A DNA stretch of 44,716 bases from IMG/VR virus record IMGVR_UViG_3300041809_000655, positions 1 to 44,716 of that record, one strand, 5' to 3'. Position 1 is the stretch's first letter. Each line of letters opens with the position of its first letter. The DNA is from a virus. Shown here piece by piece: positions 25,087 through 34,547 of the stretch. A program made the position numbers and the translations under genes. The notes beneath the pieces are model-generated. The model did no database searches and was not told where the DNA came from. It worked only from the letters and a program-made list of their open reading frames with translations.

Positions 25087-27252
25087 TTAATGGTTGTGCC
25101 ACCAGGGGATGCTTCCGTTTGTTCCGTTGACTGTAACGGGAATCCATCCATCGGGGGCGGTTATGCCAACCGTTACGCCTGTTGGCACTGTTTTCGGCAA
25201 TGGAAGAATAAGTTGGTTGCTGATGGTGGTGCTGGTTCCTCCCAAGACAACCGGCTCCTGGCTTCCCAATGGGTCATAACCAAGTAATATGCCGCTCCCA
25301 CCGCCATAAATCTCCATGCCAGGATAGGTTACACCAGTGCCCATGATAACCGTTTCAAGGTCTGAATAACCATCTGCGGTAGCGCTTGTGGTGGCAATTG
25401 TTCCTGATGGGTCGAAACCAGATAAAGATACAGTTAGCCCGGTAACACTAATGCTTCCCGCAACCGGGCCGCTTTGCCCGTCTGTGTCCCCGGAAACGGT
25501 ATAAGACCGATTTCCATAATAGACGAGACCACCACCAAAAGTCCCCAAGATGGTGCTCCAATTCCCCCCGTATAGATTGTTTATGAAAAAGTTTACACCT
25601 GTGTTTGTGATGGAAAAAGGCTGGTCAATCATGCAGTCCACAAACTTGATGCCGGCGCAATTAAACATGGTGATTCCCGCCCCCGCTGGCATGGCGCGTA
25701 TTTGACAATGACTATATGTTTCACCCGATGATATTCCTGCCATGATTATCGGGGTCAGGGTGGGGTGGTTAAAGGTGCATCCGCTAACCTCGCCGTGATG
25801 GTCGTTGGGGCTTCCGCCATACTCCAAGTCATTGATATAATTACCGCTCATGTCGCTGTTTTCAAGTGTGCAATTAGCGGCTTCAAACGTCATCCCCACA
25901 ACATTTTGGCCGCAGGTTATTTTGCTCCAATGGGTGTATTCTGGCGACTGGGCGTTTGGAACGTAATTTGTCTGCCAGTTGGTAATGTTCCCCGCCGTAA
26001 AAGGTTGCTCCAGATAAAAACCCACAAGGTTGGAATAACAGTTGACAGCCCCAATAATAGCCTTTGGCGTCCCCTCACTGCTTGAGCCGTTGACAGAGAG
26101 AGGGATTAGTCCACAACCGTTAAAGCCATGAATGGTAACACTGTCTGTATGCCCGTGTGATTCAGTGTTATACTGGAATCCATGACGCAGGCCATAGCCG
26201 TTCCAATAGTTCCAGAGCAGATTGTTTGTCGGTGTGGAGAAAAGCATGTTCCCCATGTAGGTGTGAAAGGCATTGGTCGCCCCGCTTGGATTAAACGAGC
26301 TTCCGCCGTAGAGTTCCAAATTGCCAAAGATGTTGATGTTGGTATTCAGCATCTCACGAATGAAGATGTTGGTGTTGGCCGCGCCTGTGGCGTACTTCAA
26401 AACTGCTCCGCGAAACAACAGGCTGACATTGTTTGTGATGGTCATTTCCTGAAGAAGATAGGTGTTGCTGCCCAAATCCCAACATGACCCCGGCGTGTTC
26501 CAAAGGGCTTGCATCGCCGTTGTATCATCCGTGCTGCCGTCCCCTTTCACTCCGTAATTCGTGACCATCAAAAAGGTTTGTGAAGGCAAATTCGCCACCG
26601 GGACTGTGCCGGTCAGGTTGGAGGTGGAAAGGTTGGTCAATCCATTCCCGTTCAAACCATTGAGGCTGTTGCTTGTGACGGTTGCACTGATATTGGTCAG
26701 GCCGCCGCCATTGCCGGAAAACGAAGTGGCGGTCACTGTTCCGAAGTTTATCAAATTGCCATACTCATCGAGTTGCTGAACAAGATTGGTCCCATAATAT
26801 ATTTGATCGAGATAGGTTGAAAACGCTTCATTCCAATCTAGCAATCCACCAAAAAACATTTCCCGATTTGCCGTTCCCCCAAAGCTGTTGCTGACCAATA
26901 TCGGGCCGCCTGAGACGACCAGGCCATTCGTTGCGACAAGACCAGCCGCCGTCCCATTGGTCGCGGCAACGAATTGGCCCGCCGGCAAATTCGTCGCGGG
27001 AATGGTGCCAACAAGACTAAAGGTATTCGTTGTCCCTGTGCTACCAGAGGTAACAGTGTTACTCCACGGAGCGTTAACCTTGAACAAGTTTGTTCCTCCA
27101 ACACCATAAACTGTTTCAACATTAACCACACCCTGACCACCAGATGGTGTTATTGCTATAGTTCCACCCTTGCTAGTAATCCTAGCAACCGGTGCAGGTT
27201 GGGCAAGACACATGCTTGCCGAAGTAAGCAAGGTAAGTAGTATATTCTTCAT
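25087..27252 (-). CDS. Tailspike, pectate-lyase-type beta-helix with signal peptide, 721 aa
   Basis: Start at 27252 (MKNILLTLLTSASMCLAQ), in an ATGA overlap with the upstream gene. Residues 1-17 are a Sec-like signal peptide. Repeats of the GNGxGLTN type follow at about 182 and 197 (NGLTNLSTSNLTGTVP), then the beta-helix entry motif GVKGDGSTDDTTAMQ (about 235-250) of Pectate_lyase_3-type tailspikes and many short rungs with Asn and Gly turns. The end (IPVTVNGTNGSIPWW) is a common phage fibre C-terminal segment. It should bind and perhaps cleave a host surface polysaccharide. A signal peptide on a tailspike is odd. Confidence 0.7.
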   Translation of the reverse strand: MKNILLTLLTSASMCLAQPAPVARITSKGGTIAITPSGGQGVVNVETVYGVGGTNLFKVNAPWSNTVTSGSTGTTNTFSLVGTIPATNLPAGQFVAATNGTAAGLVATNGLVVSGGPILVSNSFGGTANREMFFGGLLDWNEAFSTYLDQIYYGTNLVQQLDEYGNLINFGTVTATSFSGNGGGLTNISATVTSNSLNGLNGNGLTNLSTSNLTGTVPVANLPSQTFLMVTNYGVKGDGSTDDTTAMQALWNTPGSCWDLGSNTYLLQEMTITNNVSLLFRGAVLKYATGAANTNIFIREMLNTNINIFGNLELYGGSSFNPSGATNAFHTYMGNMLFSTPTNNLLWNYWNGYGLRHGFQYNTESHGHTDSVTIHGFNGCGLIPLSVNGSSSEGTPKAIIGAVNCYSNLVGFYLEQPFTAGNITNWQTNYVPNAQSPEYTHWSKITCGQNVVGMTFEAANCTLENSDMSGNYINDLEYGGSPNDHHGEVSGCTFNHPTLTPIIMAGISSGETYSHCQIRAMPAGAGITMFNCAGIKFVDCMIDQPFSITNTGVNFFINNLYGGNWSTILGTFGGGLVYYGNRSYTVSGDTDGQSGPVAGSISVTGLTVSLSGFDPSGTIATTSATADGYSDLETVIMGTGVTYPGMEIYGGGSGILLGYDPLGSQEPVVLGGTSTTISNQLILPLPKTVPTGVTVGITAPDGWIPVTVNGTNGSIPWWHNH

Positions 27253-28073
27253 ACAGTTGGTGTGCAAAAACGAGCAGTTAGTTTAGCAGAATTAGCGGCT
27301 GGTGCGGTATAGGTTACTGGAGTTAAAGATACATAGAAATAACAAGCAGAGGTGTTAATGCCAGTGTTGCCGTTTCCGATTGTGCCCCCTTGTTGTAAAG
27401 GCGTCAAGCCACCACGTTCGGCATCGCCAAAGTTAAGATACAAGCAGCCTTCACAGTTGATGTTAACACCTGCTGCGTTGTAGGCCGGTATCGCCCATGA
27501 ACGTTGTGCTTGTGTTGTGGTGTTGGATGCCTGCGGCGCAGCGAACAGGAGAAGATAAAGCTGTGCACCGGCGTTAGCGTTAAGGTCACACGCAAGAACA
27601 TCATACAACGCCTTCGCAGCACTCGGTGCAGCGAGAGTGTCAGTCCAGACAGTAATAGTGTTTCCCGTTGTCGGGCCAACAGTTGTCAGTGTCGACGGTT
27701 CGATTTCCCATTCCTCAACTTCAATGTATAAATCAGCCACCTGCCCCGAAGCAACAGCGGTATAAGTTGCCTCTGTTGTAGACAAGGCGCAACAAACTGG
27801 CCCAGGTATGAGTTCCAAACCGGAGTTAAAAAGCTCGGCGAACTCATAATCCGCGATCATTAGGAATGATGCTAGTGGCACTTGTGACACAGTAGGTGTA
27901 TTCACTGTGCCATCATTAGCGACGGTAGTGGTGAAGAACTGTAACCAGACAGGGGTGTTTGGATTGCTGTTACTGTTGAAATAACCAGACACACGAGAAA
28001 GCCGCAATGACTGTCTCGCAACAGCAAACGTAGCAACCTGTGCGCCGGAACGATATGTGCGGGTGATACTCAT
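27249..28073 (-). CDS. Structural protein, 274 aa
   Basis: Strand-rich protein with many Ala, Thr and Asn, located between the head-tail adaptor-like gene and tailspike. Segments such as RLSRVSGYFNSNSNPNTPVW and VWLQFFTTTVANDG look like virion beta domains. I do not know the family. Possible tail or adaptor ring protein by position. Confidence 0.5.
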   Translation of the reverse strand: MSITRTYRSGAQVATFAVARQSLRLSRVSGYFNSNSNPNTPVWLQFFTTTVANDGTVNTPTVSQVPLASFLMIADYEFAELFNSGLELIPGPVCCALSTTEATYTAVASGQVADLYIEVEEWEIEPSTLTTVGPTTGNTITVWTDTLAAPSAAKALYDVLACDLNANAGAQLYLLLFAAPQASNTTTQAQRSWAIPAYNAAGVNINCEGCLYLNFGDAERGGLTPLQQGGTIGNGNTGINTSACYFYVSLTPVTYTAPAANSAKLTARFCTPTV

Positions 28074-28077
28074 AATT

Positions 28078-28881
28078 TTATTTTGTGTAGCCTCCAGCTA
28101 CAAGTATTGGAATTTGCATTGATACTACTCGTTTCTTAGTTTGAAGTTTCGCGCCGTTCATAGCACAAGGTTGGTCTCGTTTGGGATAGCAACCACGAAT
28201 TTGTGCCATTCTTGCTTGTGCACGTGCCATAACAGATGGCGCGTTGCCCTTGCCAAGTTCTTGAAGATGCTCTGCCGCCGTGAAAAGCATAACCATCACA
28301 TCGTCAAGCATGAGAGTGTTAGCATATTGGGCTGCAACAGTTGATGGTTGACCGGTATTGGCTGTGAAAGTAAGCAACGGCGTCATGGCCGATTGACCAC
28401 GAAAGCGAAAGATAGTCTGCACAGAAGGCACTGGCCACACTTCAAACTCGTTCTCGGCAGCAAAACGCCAACGTTGGATTGGATCGAGAACCTGTGGTGG
28501 ACCCGTGCCGGGGCCAGCGGAGCCGTCGGAGTCGATGTAGTTAAATTCATCTTCGTTAATACCATAAACTACATCTTGCCAGTTGCCGGAATAGTATACC
28601 TTTGTAATCATTGGTCTCTCGAAGTTAATTGCAACAGCAGAACCGTAACCCGGTATTGTCGGAAAAGCGTTGTAGCGACCAGTGCCGCCGCCGGGCACAA
28701 TTACATCCCATGTATCCTCTAAAAATGGCCAGTCGTAGGAGTCGGCAAGCCAACGTTGCTTTGCCGCGATGAGAGACGCGTATTGCAAATCGTTGGCTGC
28801 CGACACCCCGACCGTCATATTGGCAGACAACTCCGCCTTGAGCATCGTGACTACGTTACCAAGTGGAGTTTGTCTTGCCAT
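28078..28881 (-). CDS. Head-tail adaptor-like protein, 267 aa
   Basis: The opening (VVTMLKAELSANMTVGVS, then AAKQRWLADSYDWPFLED) carries the YDWPFL-type motif shared by phage adaptor/tail-tubular-A proteins, which begin with helices LL..El....A.....L..aQ..L....dWpfL. The remainder is mixed alpha/beta. Place after the capsid genes fits a connector ring under the portal. Confidence 0.6.
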   Translation of the reverse strand: MARQTPLGNVVTMLKAELSANMTVGVSAANDLQYASLIAAKQRWLADSYDWPFLEDTWDVIVPGGGTGRYNAFPTIPGYGSAVAINFERPMITKVYYSGNWQDVVYGINEDEFNYIDSDGSAGPGTGPPQVLDPIQRWRFAAENEFEVWPVPSVQTIFRFRGQSAMTPLLTFTANTGQPSTVAAQYANTLMLDDVMVMLFTAAEHLQELGKGNAPSVMARAQARMAQIRGCYPKRDQPCAMNGAKLQTKKRVVSMQIPILVAGGYTK

Positions 28882-28882
28882 A

Positions 28883-29401
28883 TTATACCTTTGCGGTTAA
28901 GGAAACAGGCGCACCCTTCGGCAGTGGGCCGGGTTCGTCTGTCCAATTGCCGACCTGTTCAGCGTTGGTAACGGGAACAGGAACCCATGTTTTCTCGGCG
29001 TCAGCGAAGGTGTCAGGAACAACGGTGCTTCCCGAAGGAAATACCTTGTCAAGATACTGTTTCTGATACTTTGTTTTCAACCGTGCGAGTTCTTCAAGCG
29101 CAGTGCGCGCCCGATACTTAGCGGCCTTTGTAACAGTGCCAGCACGGATCGTCTCACCTTTTGCAATAGTGCGTCCGTCGGGTAATGTTATATCACTCTG
29201 TGCCATTTCATCCATCGGTTGAACTTCTGCCGCAACAGCAACAGATTGCGCTGTGCCAATGAATTTCAGGTCAACCAACGGATGTTTCTTCGCCCGGTCT
29301 TTGTGCATCGAGACGAGAAGCATCGCCTCGGCTGGTGTGATGGAACGCAGAGGTGTTAAACTCTCGTTCCCGATGTGAAGGAAGCAATTAGCAAGTTCCA
29401 T
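28883..29401 (-). CDS. Hypothetical structural protein, 172 aa
   Basis: Starts MELANCFLHIGNESL. TPAEAMLLVSMHKDRAKKHP (about 22-41) is a basic helix; a Lys/Arg-rich helix near 105-125 (ALEELARLKTKYQKQYLD) follows. It sits between the signal-peptide protein and the adaptor-like gene, a place where many podovirus operons have a small head completion or assembly gene. Palindrome site 6 lies 21 bases upstream. Confidence 0.5.
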   Translation of the reverse strand: MELANCFLHIGNESLTPLRSITPAEAMLLVSMHKDRAKKHPLVDLKFIGTAQSVAVAAEVQPMDEMAQSDITLPDGRTIAKGETIRAGTVTKAAKYRARTALEELARLKTKYQKQYLDKVFPSGSTVVPDTFADAEKTWVPVPVTNAEQVGNWTDEPGPLPKGAPVSLTAKV

Positions 29402-29422
29402 ATGTTTTTCTTTCTTTTGTTA

Positions 29423-29439
29423 GATTCACAGTGTGAATC
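29423..29439. repeat. Dispersed palindrome, site 6
   Basis: GATTCACA-G-TGTGAATC, perfect, with extended TTA/TGA flanks. Located in the 45-base gap upstream of the gene starting at 29401. Confidence 0.9.
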
Positions 29440-29446
29440 TGACTGA

Positions 29447-30253
29447 TTAGGGAACCCAACCAGATAGGACACAGGTTTGAATATAAACATTTGTTGGTGC
29501 TGGTGATCCCAGGTCGGCGGCAGTGGCGACACTAAACAAAGCCAGTTGTTCGAAACCTGTGTTAAGATTAGCCGGTATATTTGTCGTGATGATTGTCGCA
29601 TTTGTGCCGTTGGGCAAGGCTGTTACCGTAAATGCACAACTGGAATCATAGAAACCGGTTAATGAATTATATGGTTCCCATACAAGAGTAACAGTGTTAG
29701 TGAACTTAGAACTATCGCCACTTAGTCGCACAGCCAGTTTGTAATTCTGACTAATGTTACCAAGCGCGTCAGCACTCAAGCTAGCCGGCACAAGTGGATA
29801 ACCAACAACAGCACCTGATGGTAAAGAAACACCAGAGATATATTGTAGGTATACAGAATTTGAGCCGATTAACGGTGACCCACCGATTGTTCCTTGATTG
29901 TTCGATGTGCCATACTGTGCCGCCCACACAATTGGATCAATATAAGGTTGATTAGAGATTATATTGAATGCATTGGTGACGTTATAGCTTGCCGGTGGTG
30001 TTCCGATAAGTGGAGAAGGATAGACACCAGTTAACAATTTGAAATATGTTAAATTGGTGATACCATTAGTCACATAATTAGTTGTGCCGCCGGCTCCCGA
30101 AGGAAACGCAAGCACAACCTGTGGATTCACAGAACCGGTCGTCGAGGAAAAAGCCCCTTGAATGAAGGACTGTGTTGAATGTGTCGCAGCATAGACAAGG
30201 GAAAGCCCCGCGATAAATGCGATACCGATAATGAATTTAATTATTTTTTTCAT
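29447..30253 (-). CDS. Protein with signal peptide next to the capsid gene, 268 aa
   Basis: Start chosen at 30253 (MKKIIKFIIGIAFIAGLSLV), one base after the capsid stop. Residues 1-24 are a clear Sec-like signal peptide (basic, hydrophobic core, YAAT end). The mature part is Asn/Thr/Ser-rich beta sequence (TNYVTNGITNLTYFKLLTG) like a capsid decoration or fibre domain. Why a virion-operon product should be exported is unclear; a surface-located or superinfection-related protein is possible. Confidence 0.5.
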   Translation of the reverse strand: MKKIIKFIIGIAFIAGLSLVYAATHSTQSFIQGAFSSTTGSVNPQVVLAFPSGAGGTTNYVTNGITNLTYFKLLTGVYPSPLIGTPPASYNVTNAFNIISNQPYIDPIVWAAQYGTSNNQGTIGGSPLIGSNSVYLQYISGVSLPSGAVVGYPLVPASLSADALGNISQNYKLAVRLSGDSSKFTNTVTLVWEPYNSLTGFYDSSCAFTVTALPNGTNATIITTNIPANLNTGFEQLALFSVATAADLGSPAPTNVYIQTCVLSGWVP

Positions 30254-30254
30254 A

Positions 30255-31310
30255 TTACATGGCCACGGCATACACCGCGCTGGAGTTAAGTTGAGTCATG
30301 GTGACTGCAAAGGTTGAAGTGCAGGAACGGAAAAACACCATGTAGTTGTAGGGCCTTTCCGGTGTCACCAGTTTCTTATCTTCACCCTGCATTGGACGCA
30401 TACGAAGACGCCGTGTGTCAATCATGTAGCAACGATTGCTATAACCAAGATCATCAAGAGTGGGGTCGTATTTGAATTTTCCAACACCACGCATCGAGAT
30501 GTCAGCCATGCCGATGTCAGTGTTACCCTCGTTCTTGAAGCCTTCTTGAGTGTATACGCCTTTCGCTTGCACTTCGAGTTCAAGAGCATCAATGAACTTC
30601 GAGCCGCAAGGCAGGTAGTCGGGCTTGCCGCCGTAACGACGAAGCTGACGTTGATCAGTGCGAAGGTAGCGAGTGAGCGACTGATTCTCGGCTGAAGCCG
30701 TGAGAGTCAGATTCATACGATGTTGCCACCACGGATAAGTTTGACGGGAAAGACCACCAGTTGAACCAAGCGTAGGTGTATCTGTGAGTATAGAAAGAAT
30801 ACCCGGTGTTACAAGCGGGTCTTGCGACCCGTCTTTCCAAAGGGTAAAATTCTCACCACGATTATACGATTCGCCAAAGTCCTCAAGACGGTTTTCTAGC
30901 AGGTCTGTAAGAACAGTCGCAGCACGATCTGAGTGATTAGACATTTTGTTATTGTCGGTGATAGTAATACCATCCTCCTTCAGTTCCGTCCAGGTGATAG
31001 CAAGACCTGCGTGCATTTCATAACCGGTGTAAATAGCACGCAAGATGTTTTGCGCCTGTGTAAATTGAAGTTGTTGATCCTGTGTATAACCAGCAAAGAA
31101 ACCGGGCACATCGGACATATATGCACCCTGCAAAGGTTCGCTGATTTGAAACGATTTACCAGAAGGAAAGGTTTTCGCCTTGTTGCGAAACATCGCAAGA
31201 GTCGGTCTTTCCTCGGTAGTTTGTGAAAGGACTTTACCTTTCATGTAAAAGATAAGCGCAGCGGAGATTATATCACCCGCTACTTGCATACCTAAAGTTG
31301 CAACTGCCAT
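30255..31310 (-). CDS. Major capsid protein, 351 aa
   Basis: Directly after the scaffold gene and of usual length for an HK97-fold coat. The sequence shows the expected features: an N-terminal helical arm, SDVPGFFAGYTQDQQLQFTQ and a long alpha helix, MRGVGKFKYDPTLDDLGYSN, and a C-terminal RPYNYMVFFRSCTSTFAVTM strand similar to coat C-termini. I cannot match it to a named family. Confidence 0.65.
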   Translation of the reverse strand: MAVATLGMQVAGDIISAALIFYMKGKVLSQTTEERPTLAMFRNKAKTFPSGKSFQISEPLQGAYMSDVPGFFAGYTQDQQLQFTQAQNILRAIYTGYEMHAGLAITWTELKEDGITITDNNKMSNHSDRAATVLTDLLENRLEDFGESYNRGENFTLWKDGSQDPLVTPGILSILTDTPTLGSTGGLSRQTYPWWQHRMNLTLTASAENQSLTRYLRTDQRQLRRYGGKPDYLPCGSKFIDALELEVQAKGVYTQEGFKNEGNTDIGMADISMRGVGKFKYDPTLDDLGYSNRCYMIDTRRLRMRPMQGEDKKLVTPERPYNYMVFFRSCTSTFAVTMTQLNSSAVYAVAM

Positions 31311-31326
31311 AAGATGTTATTCCTTA

Positions 31327-32424
31327 TTAGTGAGACTCCACCGAGAAACCATGCCGTCTTCCAGCAGTTCGCTGAATGAATTGCGACATAGTTTCACCCG
31401 GTTTCGGCTCACCGTTTGTTGTGTTATCGGAAGATGAGATGTCTGTGGTGCGCAAGGTGCGTCTTGCGCGTTGAGGCTGCGTGGGAACATAAACAGATTG
31501 TGCCCATTTGTAAGCACGATTAAGCAAGTCAACAGCTTCGGCTGGTGTCTTAGGATATTTTTCCATAGACATCAGTTGAATCTTACCATAAGTGAGTTCG
31601 TATAATCCATCCTTCACAGTGTTAGGGTCAACACCTTGCGGTATGACCTTCGGCTTGAAGTCAGGATTAGTGCGAACTATCACTTCGGCGGCTTGATTCA
31701 TCGCCGTTGCAAGAGCCTGTTGCTGCTGTGCTTGTGCAGAGGTTTGTTGAACCTTTGATTGTTGCTGTTGTGCAGCAAGTTTCATCCGGTTCATATGAAG
31801 CTCATTAGCACGTTCTTTGGAAATCGTGCCTTCTTCAACTTCCTTTGCAAGATCGGGTGGCAGGAGTTTACCCGTCGAGAGTTTGATATTCTCGACTAGT
31901 TTTTCCAACTGCACGAGAGCTGCATCGGGATTCGTGTTCAGCAAAGCACAAAGCTCCATTGCAGTTTTCTTTTGCTCTGGAGGAATGTTGTATTGCTGAC
32001 AGAATTGCTCGTCAAGTTTCGCGTTTTCGGCGTAAGGCTTTAAGGCGTTACGTTCTTGGATAAGTTCCTGAAATCGTGGATGCTTGTCGAGCCGTTTGTC
32101 AACCTCGGCTTGTAGTTTCTGTTCTTCTTCGGTAGGAAGTTGTGCGGTAGAGTCTTCCTTTTTCTCATCGGACTTCTCCTCACCTTTAACCTCGTCAGCG
32201 GGTTTCTGTTCCTGCTGTGTATCGGAGGCAGACGATTCCTCCAGTTGGGCTTCTTTCGCTTGTGCGTTCAGTTGTTCCTGAACACCAGCTTGGAATGAAC
32301 CTTCCTTGTTAGCGTCTTCAAGATGAACCGTGCCGTCAGTGGAAGTCGTAGGGTTGTTCGCCAACGCTGCGATTTCGGCCAGCTTGCCGGTGTCATCGTT
32401 GATTATTGCTTTTTGTTCTGGCAT
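31327..32424 (-). CDS. Scaffolding protein, 365 aa
   Basis: Highly acidic and charged, with Glu/Lys/Gln-rich helices (KGEEKSDEKKEDSTAQLPT near 75-95) and a disordered start, ending in a basic region with RRTLRTTDISSSDN. Such charged coiled proteins between portal and coat are phage scaffolds that shape the procapsid and leave before packaging. RBS and gap to portal are short. Confidence 0.7.
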   Translation of the reverse strand: MPEQKAIINDDTGKLAEIAALANNPTTSTDGTVHLEDANKEGSFQAGVQEQLNAQAKEAQLEESSASDTQQEQKPADEVKGEEKSDEKKEDSTAQLPTEEEQKLQAEVDKRLDKHPRFQELIQERNALKPYAENAKLDEQFCQQYNIPPEQKKTAMELCALLNTNPDAALVQLEKLVENIKLSTGKLLPPDLAKEVEEGTISKERANELHMNRMKLAAQQQQSKVQQTSAQAQQQQALATAMNQAAEVIVRTNPDFKPKVIPQGVDPNTVKDGLYELTYGKIQLMSMEKYPKTPAEAVDLLNRAYKWAQSVYVPTQPQRARRTLRTTDISSSDNTTNGEPKPGETMSQFIQRTAGRRHGFSVESH

Positions 32425-32427
32425 AAA

Positions 32428-34524
32428 TTATTGTTGTTGCACGGGCTGTGCCTGACGTTGCTGGCCCTGTTGTGGTATACCAGCATTAGATTGCGGCTGA
32501 CTTGGCTGGTTAATCTCCTCATTCGGTGCCATCATGGGCATTTGCAGTGGGTATAGTTTTGAAATATCAAACCTATCATCGTAGGCTTTCGTGACAATCT
32601 CACAGACACCAATGGGATTTGCACCGCACTTGAGCCATAAAGGAGTAAGCTGTGTGACCTTGCTAATCTCAAGTGCTTGGTTAGGCCGTCCAGACGAGGC
32701 AGCTTTCACAGACAACATGATTTCATTCAAAAAGTCCTCGCGGTTTTGCTGTGGCAACACGGCACCACGACCTGCAATACGTTTTACAGTATCGAGCTTG
32801 AAGTATCGCAAAATAATCTCACCTTCCATTTGAGCTATTTCTGACAGGAAGTCGTCAAGGTCATCGGTGTTAGAAGCCGCCACCGTATTCTTCGACTGCT
32901 CTGCGATTGTTGCGCCCGTTGCTGTGACCTTTGGAACTGGACGACCTAAGTCAGTTTCCTGGGTTCCGGCAGCAAGTTGTATATCCTGAGCAAGCGGTGC
33001 GGTGTCATAGAGTTGTGGCTGTAAAGGTGAATGCTGAAATGGCGCGAGAAGTTTGTTAATGTCTGTGCCCATTTGAGCACCTTCAAATTGAACTACTGCT
33101 GAGTCCTCGTGATCATTGATAGCCGCGATGTCATTGTCTGTAAGCCACCCCTTCCCCGTGAAATATGCGGGAGTGTTAGCGATTCGATGAGAACGTAACG
33201 CTTCCCGCGTGCGATTCCATTCCTTTTGCGGTGAACGCATGAGCGTGACATCCGAAGGTGGAAAGATAGAACCACATTCTTTGGAAGATGGTTCAGTCTC
33301 GACGTCATTGAAGGTGACAGCAACAACGGGCCAAAAATGGTTTGTTTCGGGAACTACGGGTTGTGGTTCTTGAACAAACTCTTTCCAGCCGTCACAGATG
33401 ACGAAGCAAGATTTAGTGTCGAGGTCGTAAATGTCCCAAATGCAAACGCGCGTCTTCGCTGCATCATCGGTGGAAGCGGCGGTGTCGGACGCGTTGTCTT
33501 GTCGAACACCGTTTTCGTCATAGGCTTTGACTTCGTTCTTGGGAATTTTTGTTTCATAGAAAAGGTTGACTAGGTCGAGACTCTCAATACGTTCAATGGC
33601 GAGCCAACGTGCGCCGACGAAGCCTTTAAGATGTCGACAGCGTGGATCAACAATAACAGAGGTTGAGGGAAGAAAGTCAAAGGTGATACGCTGGTTAATG
33701 TTCTGCGTGTCGCCGGTGCTAATGCTTGACAGAACACTCATTGCTGATGATGCAAGTGTGAGAACCTCTGATGAATTCTCGTCAATCTCTTGCTCAGAAA
33801 GTTTCTCAGCGATGTGTTTGATACGCTTAACACGGTCAACAATGGTCGATTCAGTTTCCGATGTTGACAAAGTTCCCTCAAGGCCGTCGACATAGTTAAC
33901 TTGGACATAGGCGACTCCACAGGTTTTAACTCGACGCACGAGTTGTTTCATTTGAATTTTAAACGTCGGTTGTAAACTATCCCACATGTATTGAGCAACA
34001 AAGCGAACCGTCTTGCCGACGCGGTCAACTAGGTCACGCCAAAGTTGTCCCTCGGAGTAATCCTTGAGCAAGGCCATTGCAAGAGGATTGATTTGACCAG
34101 TTTGTGTGCCGAGGTTAATAGCAGCAGCGGCAGCCGCGATACTAGCTTCTTTGCCATCCCACAGTTCGAAGTCGAGCCGGTCTCGGCGCACAGCTTCGAC
34201 CTCAGGATTACGTGCATATAGTTGTGCGACGCCGTTGGAAAGATTACGTAACGTGAGATTCGCCACATACCTATCATCCATCAGGTTCTTCTGGTCGGGC
34301 CATTGCAAACCTCGTGCGAATTTCATATCCTCACGCATTGTTTTGAAATCGGGTTCCCACTTTTCCCGCGCCTTTATGATCTTCTTTGTCCATTGGTCGA
34401 CGAGTTTTTTCTCGCGTTGCTTAGTCGCGTCGTCGCCGTCTTGCTTGTTGATAGATGTATCGAGGACAGAACGGTCCTGCGGGGCGTCAGCTTGCACCAC
34501 TTGCTGTTGTTTATCATCAGGCAT
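32428..34524 (-). CDS. Portal protein, 698 aa
   Basis: Between terminase and scaffold. Typical portal sequence: an acidic N-terminus, KKIIKAREKWEPDFKTMRED, then FARGLQWPDQK, LTLRNLSNGVAQLYARNPEV and a C-terminal Gln/Pro-rich tail. The length matches P22-type portals. The ring should form the DNA entry vertex and dock TerL. Palindrome site 7 occupies the place of a Shine-Dalgarno. Confidence 0.8.
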   Translation of the reverse strand: MPDDKQQQVVQADAPQDRSVLDTSINKQDGDDATKQREKKLVDQWTKKIIKAREKWEPDFKTMREDMKFARGLQWPDQKNLMDDRYVANLTLRNLSNGVAQLYARNPEVEAVRRDRLDFELWDGKEASIAAAAAAINLGTQTGQINPLAMALLKDYSEGQLWRDLVDRVGKTVRFVAQYMWDSLQPTFKIQMKQLVRRVKTCGVAYVQVNYVDGLEGTLSTSETESTIVDRVKRIKHIAEKLSEQEIDENSSEVLTLASSAMSVLSSISTGDTQNINQRITFDFLPSTSVIVDPRCRHLKGFVGARWLAIERIESLDLVNLFYETKIPKNEVKAYDENGVRQDNASDTAASTDDAAKTRVCIWDIYDLDTKSCFVICDGWKEFVQEPQPVVPETNHFWPVVAVTFNDVETEPSSKECGSIFPPSDVTLMRSPQKEWNRTREALRSHRIANTPAYFTGKGWLTDNDIAAINDHEDSAVVQFEGAQMGTDINKLLAPFQHSPLQPQLYDTAPLAQDIQLAAGTQETDLGRPVPKVTATGATIAEQSKNTVAASNTDDLDDFLSEIAQMEGEIILRYFKLDTVKRIAGRGAVLPQQNREDFLNEIMLSVKAASSGRPNQALEISKVTQLTPLWLKCGANPIGVCEIVTKAYDDRFDISKLYPLQMPMMAPNEEINQPSQPQSNAGIPQQGQQRQAQPVQQQ

Positions 34525-34530
34525 AAGTTA

Positions 34531-34547
34531 TATTCAAAGTGTGAATC
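34531..34547. repeat. Dispersed palindrome, site 7
   Basis: TATTCAAA-G-TGTGAATC, two mismatches. It fills the space between the TerL stop (34547) and the portal ATG (34524); the transcribed-strand form reads GATTCACA then TTTGAATATAACTT directly before ATG. Confidence 0.8.

Noticed and set aside
21376-27252. Diversity-generating retroelement in tail genes
   Set aside because: No reverse transcriptase and no template/variable repeat pair were seen.
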